From the NCBI GenBank assembly GCA_027382625.1, contig JAJKFJ010020867.1, forward strand, positions 1 to 63,154: a stretch of DNA of 63,154 bases. The letters are read 5' to 3'. A program made the translations under genes and the position numbers. Positions within the stretch are counted from its first letter, which is position 1; the number at the start of each line of letters is the position of its first letter. This document shows positions 19,850 to 34,800 of this stretch, one piece after another. Source of the DNA: Tetmemena sp. SeJ-2015 (Eukaryota > Ciliophora > Spirotrichea > Sporadotrichida > Oxytrichidae). The notes under the pieces were generated by a model, which was not told the origin of the DNA, searched no databases, and saw only the letters and a list, made by a program, of their open reading frames with translations.

Positions 19850-22800
19850 CAAGAACATAATTATTCAAAATTTATGAAATAGTGACATTATAGTTCTCTT
19901 TAAAAATATTTAAAGTTGATGTCAAAAGCAAATCAGTTGTTCTCAGATCCTTTAGCTATTTTCTCTTTAACACCTTCTAATAGCTTTAAGCGTTAAGAGT
20001 CATTTCAAAACTTTACTACTCTTGAGTTGGATTTTCCTCAAAATCTCTCTTAATCAACTTCTTTCCATTCTCTTGCTTTACATTATTCCTATCCTTATTT
20101 ACCCTTCTTGACATTCTACTTTCTTCCTGCTATTCCATCCCTACTAAATTTTTAAGCTTCTTAAAATCTTCATCATCTTCTGGTAATTTCCTCACTCGAG
20201 ACTTTCCATTTCCCTCTGCTCTACTCCTCTATTGACTCTCTTATTCATTTTTGAAAGTTGAGTTGAAAAGACTCTCAGCTGGCCTTGATGATGACTAATT
20301 TTACTTCTATGCTCTTTAATGTGCTTATATGGATTATTCTTCTCCTTTGTGATGCTGTTCTTTCTTCCTTCTTGAGACATCTTAACTAAGCAATTTCTAA
20401 TGTGCAGCTGAGCGATTAGTCTAATCATTGTTAAATGTCCTCACAGTTAAATCCTCCATATTAGAGCTGAAGTCGTCTGAGGCTAAATGACTTCTCTTCT
20501 ATCTTTAAGCAAAAGCAGTTGCGTCTTGGGTTTTAAAGTTTCTATCTGAGTTATCATGAGCTCTGCGATCTTTAATCTAATCTTCTTGATCTTAATTTAA
20601 GGGTGAACTTATCAAGTCACTCAAAAGCTTCTTGTTGGATTTTTTGGCTTTGCATTCTCGTTTCTGTTCTCGTTATATCTCTTAGAAACCTCAGTGTCAA
20701 CATAGTCTTCTAATCTCCTAGTTGTGAAATCATCCAGCCTTGTAGTATGAATAGGAGAATTATCAGTTATTCTATTATAGTTCAGCTTCCTATCGCTGCT
20801 TTAAGCCCGTTTATTAGAATTATTTCTATCCCTTCTGGGGCTTTGCTTCTTTCTAGATTTTCTTATTAGCGCTGAAGTCTCCTTTGGTCAGTAATATGTT
20901 GAATTTCAGATTCATCAGGCTGCACAATACGCCTTAGCATTTAAGGAGGGAAAGCAATACCCACGTCTTATGAACTTATTGTCTTATGCTTGGAGTCTCC
21001 AGTGTCGTCTTCATGGTCTGAAGATCCAAACAGCCCCGCGTTAGGGCTTGCCTTCAACTTCAAGTCTAAGTTTTCGTACTTCCTTTGCAAGTTAAAGTCA
21101 TCTGGCTCAGAGACCATGCTGCTCCTTCGATCCTCACTTTGCTTTTCCTTCCCATACCCGTAAACAGGATCAGTTTTAGAACCAAGGATGTTTGAAAAAT
21201 CTCCAACTAGGTCGTTGTTTGTCGAGGAGGCTTTCCCAATTTAGCTCACATCTAATTCTCCGTCTTTATATAATGATACTTAAAACACACTACTAAAGAA
21301 AATTGAGGTTTATAGATTTAAGCTCTATTCGGAGGGAGATCTCCCAAAGTGGGATTTGTAGTCTATTCACTGAAATATTTCCTTTCAAACTCATCATCTT
21401 TGTAGAAATTGCAAGTAGCAATCTTGAATATCTTAGGGTAGTTGTGATAGAGAAGCTTGAGAACTTCCACTCTCATGTGTACACCCCAATAGATTAGGAA
21501 TAGCAAGTTAGGGAAGATGATCAAGATAAGGAACACCCAGCCGAGTGAGAGAGGCTCCATGTAGTGATAGTGCTTGCCAGTCACATAGAACATGCCTCCA
21601 TACATGGTCATGCAGGCTGTCATGAGTGAGTAGAGCTCTATTCTATTAAGCACCTCAGTATAGTAGGGGTTGTAATGAAGATGCAAAAGTACTGACAGTA
21701 TTAGAATTAACATTACAACTAGCAAAAATTAGACACTTTATTTATTGTCAATTATTTTTAGCACTTGCGCCTCACTGAAGATGCATTAAGAAGGACAATA
21801 ACCATTACAATCAGTATCTTTCTGTAAATTATCAAAATCTCCCAAAATACTTCTCTGTACCAAACCATGCAGAAGAAAGCCGATTCTTATCTTAATTGAC
21901 CTGATCTTGGTCTAATCGTATTTAGAACAATAATTTAGAAAAAAGAGGATTAAAATTTAAAGAAAGCTCATGGAACTTATGCATATGCTGAATCTATGTC
22001 TTATTCTTAATCATAATTATCAGAGCGATAAAAGGAATGCCAAAAATCCAAACTATTAAAGCTGGAATATTTACAATTAAACCTCTTCTTAATTTTATTA
22101 AGAATTACTATTGCTAGTACATAAACAAGTGCCTGCCTGTATAGCATTCCATCTCCATATTATCCTTGAGCTTCTATTTCCCATCTAGCTCTAAGCATTG
22201 AAAGCCGAAAAAAGTATCTTAGCTATGCTTGTATGGATCAAGAACAAGAGCACCACTACTGTTCCCACTAGTCTGTCCTAGAATCTGAAGTCTTTCTTTA
22301 TCAAAGCTATCGCGTACCAGACTGCAACTGATACAGCACCAAGAATAAGAGGCAAGAAAGCGTAGAAGATGAGTTTTTGAAAGAAGATGCGATCACTTTC
22401 ATCTACAAAGCCATTACTCTGCAAGAAGCAGTCAAACGAGAAGATCTCATCTGCGAATGAGGATAACTAAAGCTAGGAGTTTTAGAGCTATTGTAAAACC
22501 TTAGGCCAGTTATAGTCTATTGCAAGGATAGCACTTAAGATTTGGAAATGGTTGGTCATCATTTTCATATATACTGTGTGTAAAGGTCACAAAATTAAAA
22601 GAATGAAGTTTATTTCAGTCTCTTCTTTTCAACACTTAGGATATTGGACCTCACAAGGATGATGCAAATTATTGTGCTAATTATGAGAAAGCCTAAGAAC
22701 TGAATTGAATTAGTGGCCTGATTAGGACATTTGCTAAATAAAATATAAATGCTGCATCTAAAGTCTAAGCTCTTTTTATACCCTGCTATAGCAATTAGCA

Positions 22801-25800
22801 CATGCTGTTCCTGTATAGCCTTCTGCACATATTCCTAACAGATTTTGCAAATTGCCTCCTAAACATGCCTATGTGTTCGGACATTGAATGAAGTTGCTAC
22901 TTTTGCTAGATGATCTCCAGTATCCAGGTTTAGGGGCTACTATATTTAATCCGTAACATATAGCTTGATCTTAACAAGCTATGCACTAAGTAACAGCAGT
23001 AGGCGCCTCGTAGAGAAAATAGCCAGCCTTGCATTTTATGCATCTCATGTCAGTAGTGTATTATTCTCCAGGTGCGCAAAGTCTCGAGTTAACGGTGATT
23101 GTTGGGAAATCTGTAATGAATGATATACTATTGGAATAGGTTGCAAAATTTTGGATGGAAAATGTAAACTGAGCTGAAGAGCCAGGCTGAAGATTGACTA
23201 TGAACTTTGAGAAGTTATAAACACCCTAGTGAGCATTAGCTTCAAAGTTTTAGATGATTGTCCCTTTAGTGAGACTTTTAAGTGTCGCTAGGGAGCTATT
23301 ATCGATTTGTATAAGTTTCCATCTTAATCTAGCACATAAGCTAAGAATTGCAGAGCAGTACCACTTACAACTCCATTCAAAGTAAAGGTTTGAGAACTAA
23401 GCTGTCTTATAATTTAAAAAGAGAAACAATAAAATTAGTTAATCTTCTTTCATTATGGTTCAGAGGGATTCTCATCATATAGTCTGCTTAAAATGATTCT
23501 TCCAAACTCCTTCTCTAATCTTTTAAGTCGCTCAGTGGATTAGAATTATTGATAGGATTAAGATAATCTCCATTAGTCAGGTATGCGAAGATAATTTCCT
23601 TCGCATAATTTCCCGAATTGTTAGCATACGGAGCATAGTTTGAAGTATAATTATTGGTTCCATCATCCTAGTAGCGGTTACTATACCATTAGACCGCCCC
23701 TCCGTCATCAGTCGCTTCGTTACCCAAAAATTGATTCTTCAAACCAAGGAAATAGTGACAGTTGTCCACAAGCTTCAAATTTTCATTAAAGCAGTCTAAC
23801 TTTATTGCTCCTCCTACTCCTTTTTATACTATCATATAAATTGAGATTAAATTAGGTAAGATTTAATAATTGCTATTTGTAATAACCTAGCACTAAGTGT
23901 AGTCTGGCTTTCAAATAAGTAAGCATAGTTATAGTAGAACTTATTCCCACTGATATTCAAGTAGCCAGCATCGTTGACTGCTAAAGCCCCTCCTTGCATC
24001 GCTTCATTGATATAAAAGGTGTTATTTCTGAGACTAAAGTTAGAACTCTGCTTGCTACTAGTGAAATATATTGCTCCGCCTTCTACGGCTGTGAGATTTT
24101 AGAAAAGACATTTCTCTATTAAGAGCTGGTCACATTAGCAAAAGAGCCCCTTTCCTTGGATGTCATAATTCCGGCTGTCACTGAAGTTTGAAGTTCTAAT
24201 TGTCAGATTTGACATCTTCGCTACTATCATTTAATTTTTTCCTCCTTTGAAACTCGAGTTGCTAATGTTGAATTAAGTATAGAAAATTACATGATATGAG
24301 TATTTATGTTGAGATTGACTGACTGCACGTTTATATTGCTCTAGCTATTATTGAGAAAAACAGAGTCATGAATTTCAGCCAAGTTGGTGAGGGTGAGGTA
24401 CATAGTGCTACCAGAAAACGAAGCGCAATTTTTAATTGTCACTCCTTTCATAAGCTATACTGAGCTGAATCCTGTTGCAAAAATCACTGAAGCTTATTTA
24501 TCATTTAAAATAGAAAATAATTGTTGAAAGCTATAGCTCCTCGACAATTCTAGAAGACTGAATTATTAGTGATTGTGAGCGACGACTGATAATTCACATT
24601 CAATGAATCAAAGATACTTGTACCTAATTTTTATAATTATGATTTTGTATTGAAAAATCCTGAGTCTACATTATCACTAGAATCTGATATAAAGGAGGGA
24701 AGTGTGTAATTGACAGTTATGTTTGAGATCCAGAGATTTGCAGTTATGAGAGTTATCCCATGGTTAACCTGCTAAGCAACGTTATTCAAAAACACTGAGT
24801 TTCTCAGTGTCACATTAGAGAGTATAAAGGTAATATATTTAATTGTATTTTATAAGGTTGCGGTACTGCTTAGCGCTCTATTAGAAGTCATATTGCACTC
24901 ATTAAAGAAGAAGTAGCCATTGATGTTGTTTATTCCAAACACTCCTGATGAGTCTTGGGCAGTGTTGTTTAGGATTCTACAATTAGTACAGGTAAAGTTG
25001 TTGTCTTCAAAAAGATATAAAGAGCCCTTGTCACCGGCTGAGTTGTTCAGAAATGTGCAATTAAAACATTATAGAAATAAATTTACAATTTGTGATGGAA
25101 ACATTTGAAGCAGTTGAGCCATAGGCAGATCCCTTTGAAGTAGCGTAGTTGTTAGAGAGGATTAAATTTTCTAAAAGAAAGGAGAAACTCTGTTAAGAGT
25201 ATAATTAATAATTCATAGAAATTATAATTGAAGATAATTATAAACCGCTCCATACATAGAGACTGAGTTGTTCTTTATAGATCTCATATTTTTCAAGTCT
25301 AAGTTTACTATTCTAACATAGCTCATCTTACCAGCCATAATAGCAGCTCCTGATTGGGAACTTAAGTTCTAAAAACTGCAGTCAATGAACTAAGCGTACC
25401 TCAGATAAGGATCGGTTTTAGCAATCAAGGTGCTTTATCCGAATAGTACTGGCTTATCATTGAAGTTTTATTCTATATAGATTGCGCCACCTCCTCCCGG
25501 AGATACTTAGAATAATTATTTTTTTTTACCACAAGTGAATAGAGATATTTATAATCTACAAACTATTAGAGTTTTAAAGTCTGAGGGATGAACTAACTCT
25601 CCATATAAGCTGTTCGATTTTTTGCCCAAAGATCATTCGAAAAAGTGCAATTGATGACTGTAAGGGAGGCGCAACTATCAGTGAATATAGATTATCCCTC
25701 TTAAGCATTATTGTTCTTGAAAGTGGAGTTCACGATATAAATGCTGACATAATCAGGATCGTGAGGCTCTGCAGAAATAGCTCCTTACGATTTTGCGTAC

Positions 25801-28800
25801 ATGAATTGTATGTTCTCATTCAAAAACATCAAAGTTGTTCTGCCATCCTGACTTCTTACATAGGCTGTTCCTCCTTGCTTATTAACCACATGAAACTTGT
25901 AAGAATTATTCTGCATCAAAGCGTATTGATTGTCTATCTTAAAAGAGTAGACTGCCCCTTCATAGGCAAAGTTGAAGCGATAAGTGTTGTTAACGAATGA
26001 ATGTGTGTATCCGTTGGGATATTATTCTAATCCCATCATGTAAAACAATCCATAAACTTAATACTGGAGAAACTTATAAGACTGAAAGGCGAAGAAAGAA
26101 CTAGACTGGGGCTTATTTTTGACTGTAGTTGTCTTTGAAAGATAGCCATTGCCATAGGCTAAGGAGTTAGTTACAGTTAGCAGCCCTTTGAACATGAAAA
26201 TTAAGGAAGTTTCGTTGCCAAGGAACTAGTTTTCTCTAAAAGTGCAGGCATCTAGTTTCATTTAAGGAGCGAATGGTATTCCATACATATAGCCCGTTTC
26301 ATATGATACCAAGGACCCGTAGTAAAATATAATTAAATACTAGTACTGCAGCATGAAGTTCTGCCCTAAGATTTATGCATGGAAATTTCTAAGAAAAGAG
26401 ACGTTCTTAAGAGTTGTTATATAGTCGAATAAATCACTCCCAGAAAAATAAACTGGCTTAGTCATTATTCTTATCACAGCTGCCTAGCCATAGTCAAAAT
26501 AGCCTTTAGGGAAGTAGCTCTACAGCCTTGTGCTGACATTTGAAATATTAAGTTGCCTATTATAGGAATGGTCTTTAAAGACTGTATTTCTAATTTCATT
26601 CTAAAACCCGTTACTAATGTAAAGTGATTGCGCTAAATCATAGGGCATAGTCGGATCTATTAAAGGGCCTGCTGAATTGCTCTCAAATGAGCATCTATCA
26701 ATTAGTAGTTACTAAGTGTTACTCTTTGTCATACAAATTGCATCACTACAATGCTGGACAAAAACAGCCCCTCTGATTTAAGGCCAGTCTAGAGTCATCC
26801 CATTAGTTTGGCATTTATCTAAATACGCAAACTCATTTGCGCAGCCACCTACAGGATCTCTAAATGTTATGGAGTAGTTTTGGCCTGTAAAATATTTAGA
26901 ATAGGGAGTGATAGCCAGATTAGTGAGAGAAAACACTGGTCCGTTTCTCACGAAAGTGGAATTATAGATATACATCCTATGGAATTGCCTTAGATAAAGA
27001 GCAGTGCCTTTTTGACCTGAATAATTCTCAGTGAAGCTACTACCACTCACTGTAACTTAAGTAGCTAAGATTTTGAAAGTGACATCATAGATAGTATTTA
27101 ACGATTTATATTTTAATCATTGTCTAGTTAACTTTTAACTGATACACTAAGAGTTCCAGAAGAGTCAGAAAAGGGAAGAGAAGAAGTGTGCAAGTAGTCT
27201 TCATATCCCTCCTCTTAAATTTACTTAAATAATAATTTGGCTGCATGTCATAGCAACCGCACCACCATTATGTATCTTCATACCAGTATTATTTGAAAAC
27301 TAGTTATTAAGTAGTGCTATTCCTCCACAGTACTTGTTAATGTCTTTCTCGAGGACATTAAGGTGAATGTAAATTGCTCCGCCAGATAGGTATGCAAAGT
27401 TTTTAAGGAATTTATTATCGCTGGCAATTATGAACGGTCTTTTATATGTATATTTTTCTCAGAATAAGTTTGCCAGTCTGGAGAATTGATTGATTTGAGA
27501 AAAGTTCAAATATTCTTAGAGAATGTGTTCTACCTTTTAATTTTTTGATCTTGTTTCTTGAGATGTAGATGAGACTCAGGCTCTCAAATTTATTAAAGTA
27601 CTCATCCAAGTTATCGTTTGCGTTCACACCATCTTGGAACATAAAGGAATCTTGAAAGGTATTAAATCTAAGGTAAATATAATTATAAAAGAAAGTATCT
27701 GTGTTGCAGATGGCAATCTTATATTCCTGAGTGTAAAACTCATCTTAAAAATGGTCGAGCTAATCGACTGAGCTTGTTTAAATCAATAGTAGATTTCAGG
27801 TATGAAATACATGTTAAGCTTGAAAATTCTGCATTCTAGTTCGATATAGCCATTGAAATCTTCCACATTAAAAGCAATCCCTTTATAAATAATCTATAGA
27901 TAAAATAGAAGCCATTTATATAAAAAAGTCTATATTAATTTTTGCCTCTTAACGTCTCAAGAGGTGCATGCCCATTGTAAATAGCCAAGGCAGTTATATT
28001 TGAATGATAATTTAAGTTACTAAAGGTAGAATCCTTAATTTAAATATATGATCCAGAGTCATCGAGCTAGGCGCTATCTAAATAAAGCTAGGTGTAGTTT
28101 AGCATGCTTGTAAGATAAGGCATGTAAATCTGTTTTCTGTGAATTATCATCCCATAGTAAAATCTACTTTCACTAAACTGAGACCCTCTATAATAACTTC
28201 TTACAGTCCCTGAGTTGGTATAAAAATAGCGATCTATCTCAACAACCTGCCCATAAATAAGTATTGGAGCTTGCTTTACAACTCTCCTAAGATTATTATT
28301 CTCAATGTTGATCAAGCTACTATAGCCTCCCATAAAGTATTGGAATTCGCAGTTAGTGATCTTTAGTTGGGGTGGCTGAGCCCAAGTTGTTAGATATTCA
28401 GGAAAGGCGTAGAGATTGAAAAGAGTCGCTTACCTCCGAGAATAGGTTTAAGCAACTGATCTGATCTTGAAAAAATCTTCGTCGTTAGGATCTAAACTGC
28501 AAGCTAAAGTGGACTGCTGCTTGGAGTTGAATACTTTGTTTGAATAAGATAAATTTTAGTGCCTTAGTAAAAGTTGTGGGGATAGTGGATCCAGAGTACC
28601 AGGCATCAATACACGAGTATGCAACATTTTTAGTAATATAATCATAAGTGCTCATCTTTTGAAATGTCTAGAGAGAGTCTCCGTAAACAATGTCATTCAA
28701 ATTACTGCACAGAAGAATTGGCAGGATTGAGATATCTACGGAACTAGAAGTAGGTCTTGCAAAAGCATTAACTCCTGAAAAAAGGAGATTGCTGAATGTC

Positions 28801-31450
28801 ATGGCTCCAGAAATGTTGAAATAAGTTTTAGATGAACTTACATAAATTATTGGTAGATCATCGACTAACAGATTCATGCACATAGCTTTGAAGTTAGTCT
28901 CAACACTTGAAATTAAAATGAAAAAATAAGAAAGCCCTAATGAGGCTGAGTTTCTGCATTGCAAAGGAGCAAAATTTATTGTTATCTAGTCTGAGAGAAC
29001 TGTTTCCTTTTAGAGGTTAAGTTTAGAGCAGTAGTTAATAAAGATGCTTGAGTACGAAGAAGATGAGAAAGTGGTCTCATCACCTTCGCACTAAATGAAG
29101 AAGTGAGATCCTTTTCCCAGATATATCTTATAATCCATATAAATTTAGATAGATGTTAGCTGTTACATTAAGAACAAAGTTGGCTTACTATCATTTTTAG
29201 ATCGCATTTATTGCTTCCTGGATCTAGAGAAACGCCAAAGAGGGACTTGATCCATAATTGATAGCTGGATCATTAAGTTAATATCTATTTATAATTAGTA
29301 AGATCAGGAAGCAGGAAATAGAATTAGTTTGGCTTATGGAGAATGATCTAAGCTAACATTTTAGCATAGAGTCCTTAAGTAAATTAACAAATCTGTGATA
29401 AATTCGGTATGTAATTGAAGGGCCTAAGAAATACATAAACTTCGCTGAGCATGAAACATAAAGAGTGTTATTTAAGTGAAGGGAAGTATTACTGCTTTAC
29501 CAAATGGTAATGAGGAGCTAATTTTGGAGTTAATTGAGTAATGCGCAAATCCACTTCGCAATTTGACTAATTTATCATTTTCAAGCAAAATTTTATGAGG
29601 ACTTAATATTAAACTTGGTGAAATTATTGAACCTGGAGTTTTATATTTTTAATTTGCTTCTCAATTATAATGAAGGGAAATTTTATTAGGCAAGTTCTGT
29701 GAAGAAAAAAATTAATTGGAGTCCTTATTTAAGGACTTTTATCAAGCTTAGTAGAGAAGATTATTTCATCATTTTTCTTCAAAGGTTAGATCTCTAACTT
29801 TTTAGCCTTAAAATTAAAGAAGATTAGGGTTAAAATTCGGTATTTTAAAATTTAAGTTAAAACTTTTCTTGTTCTAAAGCAATTAATCTATAATTTTTTT
29901 AAATTTTTTTTAATTCCTTTAATTATAATTAGATAACTTGATGGTAATTGTCTTAAGTCAAGAAAAGCAAAGCTCCTGCTTTGATAATCTATTTTAATTA
30001 AAACTTAAAACTTATTTAAAAGTTCAAATAATTTAAAGTAATTCCATGTTTGAAAATCTTGTGAGTGCTCTTATTGTAAAAAAGAATTAGTTAATTTAAA
30101 AATTCTAAATTTTTTTTTAAAAAAAAGTTCATGTAAGTATCCTTTATAAAAATTTCAAGAGAGATAAATGAATCCTGATCACATTTAAAACCTAAAATAT
30201 TTATACTCATGAGTATATAAGTTTTATGCAAAATTAATTCCTAAAATAAAAACACTAAAAAAAAATTAATTTAATAATCCTTTGCATCTGCTTTATTTTA
30301 ACTCAAGATATATTTTTACTTATTGATTGCCTAAATTTCTTTCTTGCTTTTTGTTCTTCAAGCATTTCTATTTTCTTAAACTTATTTTGAAAATTTATTT
30401 AAAAAACCCAATTTTTAATATCTCAGAGTTGCATAATATTTCGTGAGATGCGTAATATATCTTTAAATGCGTTAATTTCAAGGAAATTGGGGTTTTAATT
30501 TCAAGCAGTTGCTTAAGGTTAAATTTTCAGAGAAATTAATTTTAGGTATTGTATCAGTTGAATTGCATATGATCTTTGCAAATCCCATATTATAATGTAA
30601 ATCTATTTCTTTCTATCTTGAATTTGTTGAAGGATTGTAGCCTTGAGGATTATAATAGAAGAACTTAAATAAAATATTAGGCTGCACAATTTTTAAATTT
30701 GAATTACAATCAACAAAAGATTTTATAATTGTATTGGAAAAAGAGTATAGAGCACTCCCTCACATAAAGATTGATAGTGAAAATTTATTAAAAAAATATT
30801 TTCTATTCTACAAATAGATCTTCATCTTTTCTCTAGTTCAATACATACAACCAATCTAGATTAAAAATAGAATTTTAATAGAAAGCGTTATTTTCTGTAA
30901 GAATAAAAAATATATCACAGCTTGAACATGTGGAGGCTTGTAGAGTGGCATCATAAAAGTAAACTTGACAGTTGAAAAAGTAAGACTTCTAAATACTAGA
31001 ATCAGCAGACCTAATTATTTTACATCTTAAATATAAATTTGAAGATTTGGCTTAATACCAACAGAAAATTTAAACTGAGTCTTATTATAAAATCTATTTT
31101 GCATTCCACTGTCTCTTAAGTCTGCGTTGAAGTTGATTTAGTTTGAGTAAAAAAAGTAGTTTTATAATTAAAGAGTAGCAAGGCATAGTTTTAGATACAT
31201 TCAGTGCAAATATTGCTATTCCCACTCAAGTATGAAACACAAGTAGTCTAAGAAGTGGAAGAATCTAGTTGCCTCTTTAATTGTTTACTAGCAGATATTG
31301 GTTCATTTTTAGTTGAGATTTAGTTTTCTGAAAACTAGTGGAAATCATTTTGTTTAGTCTGAACAGAAAAGCTTAAAAGAGTGAGCATTAGAATGAGTGA
31401 AATGAACTCTTTAAAAGCATTTTTCTAAAGATTCCTTTCTTTCCCAGTTT
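19850..31450 (-). CDS. Giant Cys-rich / beta-helix / multi-membrane protein gene, copy A, IES-interrupted
   Basis: Read from 31450 downwards. A hydrophobic leader (FISLILMLTLLSFSVQT) comes first. At 30040-31190 there is a decayed Cys-rich region. From 29290 to about 23100 follow many beta-helix-type repeats with N-T-F-x-N words (for example NCEFQYFMGGYSSLINIENN, MYIYNSTFVRNGPVF). At about 22790-23060 lies a Cys-rich module (MRCIKCKAGYFLYEAP, PGYWRSSS, CPNTQACLGG, CAEGYTGTACANC). Membrane segments lie at about 22600-21370 (NRIELYSLMTACMTMYGGMF) and a long polar tail runs to about 19850. This architecture is known from large ciliate surface proteins. Many short AT-rich inserts break the frame, and not all borders were resolved. 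A TGA at 29191-29193 interrupts this copy where copy B has CGA. The 3' end is approximate. Confidence 0.7.
29300..30030. other. AT-rich stretch within copy A
   Basis: No coding sequence recognised. Long T and A runs. It corresponds in position to 34030-34640 of copy B and is probably IES or decayed intergenic DNA inside the duplicated unit. Confidence 0.4.
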
Positions 31451-31827
31451 TCCCATTTTTATTAAGAAGTTTAAAAGAAATACTTGTAATTCCTTTTCAA
31501 TTTAATTCAAAGTATAATAATCCAAATTATTTCAAGAGAGTAAGTGAAATTTAAAATTCCACTATTTAAGAGAGTGAATGTGTATTTTATTTTTTAAAAA
31601 GTGGTTTTTTACTTCTTTTTATTTAGAGTTGTTTACAAGAAAAAGTTTTTTATAAGCCAATCAATAGAAATAGTAGAAAGAAAAATTGGCCACCTAAAAT
31701 TACATGCATTTAAAATAAACATTTTTGATGCAATCTAAAAGTTACAGATAAAATCGAGACCCAATCTTGCCAAATATTTTAAGAACTTAAATCAATAAAG
31801 ATTTAGAAAGGTCCCAAATCAGTGTCA

Positions 31828-34800
31828 AACTAAGAATAAGTTTTCCAGTCTGGAGAATTGATTGATATGGCTCCTCCAAACGATCCAATATTCTCAGAGA
31901 AAGTGTTCTACCTGATAATTACTGGCCTCTTGTTCCTTGAGATGTAGATGAGACTTAGGCGTTCAAATTTATTAAAGTACTCATCAAGATTATATTATTC
32001 ATTCACACTCTTCCAACATAAAGGAATCAATAATTATTATCAAACTCTAATTTAGGAAGAGATTAATCATTTTTTGTAGTAAAACTCATCTTGAAAATGG
32101 TGCATATAAAATTCAGTTAGCTTGTTGAAAAGGGATAAACGAGGATTTCATTTATGAAATGCATATTAAGCTTCAAAATGCTGCCTGCTATTTCGATATA
32201 GCCATTAAAATCTTAAACATTAACAACAATCCCTTTATGAATAGTTGCTTGATATGTCATATTCTCTAAAGCTATTCTTGCCTCTTAAAGTATCAAGAGA
32301 TGCCTGCCCGTTGTAAATAGCTAGGGCAGTTATATTTGAATGATAGTTTAAGTTACTAAAGGTTGAATCCTTTATGTAAATATATGATCCAGAGTCATCA
32401 ATCGAATTTTCTTCTTTAAAATTTAAGATAAGGCATGTAAATCTGTTTCCTGTGAACTATCATCACATAGCAAAATCAGCTTTCACTAAACTTAGACCCT
32501 CTTATTTCGATTTAGGCACCTCTTAAAGCGCCTGAGGAGGTATAAAAATAGCGATCCATCTCAATGATAAAATATTAGAATTTCTTTTCTGTATCCAAAG
32601 TTTATTATTCTCAACGTTTTTATTAATTTTTTAGCTTCCCAAAAATGTATTGGAATTCGAATTTACTGATCATTAATTTTCAAATTGTGAATACAATTTG
32701 TTAAATATTCTGGAAAGACATAGAGATTGAAAAGAGTATATTATCTCTGAGAATAGGTTTAAGCACCTGTTATGAAGCTAAATATGGATTCATCGTTAAA
32801 ATATAAACCGCATAAAGCTGTATATAATATTCAAATAGATATTTGTTTGAGTTCTAACTACACTTTACTCCCTTAGTGTAAGTTGCAGGAATATAGCTGA
32901 GAATATTTTGGATTATCGAATTAAATTCTAAACAAAATTAAAATGATTTAATGCATGGAAGTGTCTATAAATTAAAAAAATTTCATACTATTTGATAGAG
33001 TATAGAATTCTAAGATTTATCTACCAATTCAACTTTTGCGAAAAAGAACTTAGCTCAGAGTTTTTTGGGATGATATGGAGATTAATACAGTTAGAACACA
33101 TTTTAATATTTGAATTGCTCTCAATAAGTTGTTGATATGAGGCTGTTTGAGCTATTTAACTTCCAAAATATGTTTCCCTTCATTTAGTGCTCAAACTAAT
33201 CTTCGAATATAATTTAATTCAGCACAATAGTGGATCGAGAGTACTAGGTATCAGTACACGAATAAGCGACATTTTTTAAAATATAATCATAAAATTGTTT
33301 TGTAAGAAAAGCTCTGAATTTTTTTTCATAAGTACTCATCTTTTGAAATGTCTAGAGAGAGTCTCCGTAAACAATGTCATTCAAATTACTGCACAGAAGA
33401 ATTGGCAGGATTGAGATATCAACGGAACTAGAAGTAGGTCTTGCAAAAGTATTAACTCCTGAAAAACGGATATTGCTGAATGTCATGGCTCCAGAAATGT
33501 TGAAATAAGTTTTGGATGAACTCACATAAATTATTGGTAGCTCATCGACTAGCAGATTCATGCACATAGCTTTGAAGTTAGTCTCAACACTTGAAATTAA
33601 AATCATAAAATTTTGATTTTTGCATTTTAAGAAAGCCTAATGAGGCTGAGTTTCTGCATTGCAAAGGAGCAAAATTTATCGTTATGTAATCTGAGAGAAC
33701 CGTTTCCTTATAGAGGTTAAGTTTAGAACAGTAGTTAATAAAGTTGCTAGAGTAAGCAGAAGAAGAGAAAGTGGCCTCATCACCTTCGCACTAAATGAAG
33801 AAGTGGGATCCTTTTCCCAGATATTTCTAATTATAAAAGTAAAATTTTTAAGATATATGTTAGCTGTTACATTAAGAAAAAAGCTGGCTTGCTATCGTTT
33901 TTAGATCGCATTTATTGCTTCCTGGATCTAGAGTAAAGCCAAAGAGGGACTTGATCCATCATTGATAGCTGGATCATTAAATATTATCTTAAAGGATGAA
34001 TATATATTGTAGGTAGGAGCTGTTGGTTTAATTAGTCAGATTAGATAATCTATCTTTTAATTTCTGCAACTTCCTTTTGAGTGTAAAATAATCTCATCAA
34101 GCGACTATTAGAGTCCATATGCTTAGTAACGCATCTTTATGTCAATATTTGGATGAATGACAAATCAGTGATGAATGGGTTATGAAATATAAGGATGTAG
34201 GTTATCGAGAATTAAAGCCTTACTACAGCACGAATAAGCCTCTCAATAAGAAGTTGTTATAAATATGATGTAAAATATATCGTAGTCAGGAGTGTATTCA
34301 AAAGAGAACATTTAATCTGAGAAAGATTGTTGTTTATTAAATTTACTATTTTTAGGCTAAAATTAAAAATGTTTTTCTTATCAGATTTTATAGAGATATC
34401 TTGATATTTTTATACCACTATATATCTATTTATCTATTTCTACACTTATATTATTTTATAAAGTATCATAAATCTAAAATGGGAGAGAAAGTCAAAATAG
34501 TCTCTCTCTTTAAAGGGATCATTAATCTATCTCTAATATATAATATGATAGCTGGATCGTAATTGTATTAAGTTAAGAGCACAGGAGCTCTTGATTTGAT
34601 AAACTAGATTTTATTAAACAAATTGATTTTAATTATAAATATGCTTTATAGTAATTCCATGTTCGAGAGCCTGTGAGTTGTCTGCAAGTTCCATAAATTA
34701 AGACTTGTTTTTTAAAGTTGACAAAGAAGTTGTGGCTGACAACTCAGGTAAGTATCCTTTGCTACAGAGATTGCAAGTTTAAGTCGCTGGAGAGACACTT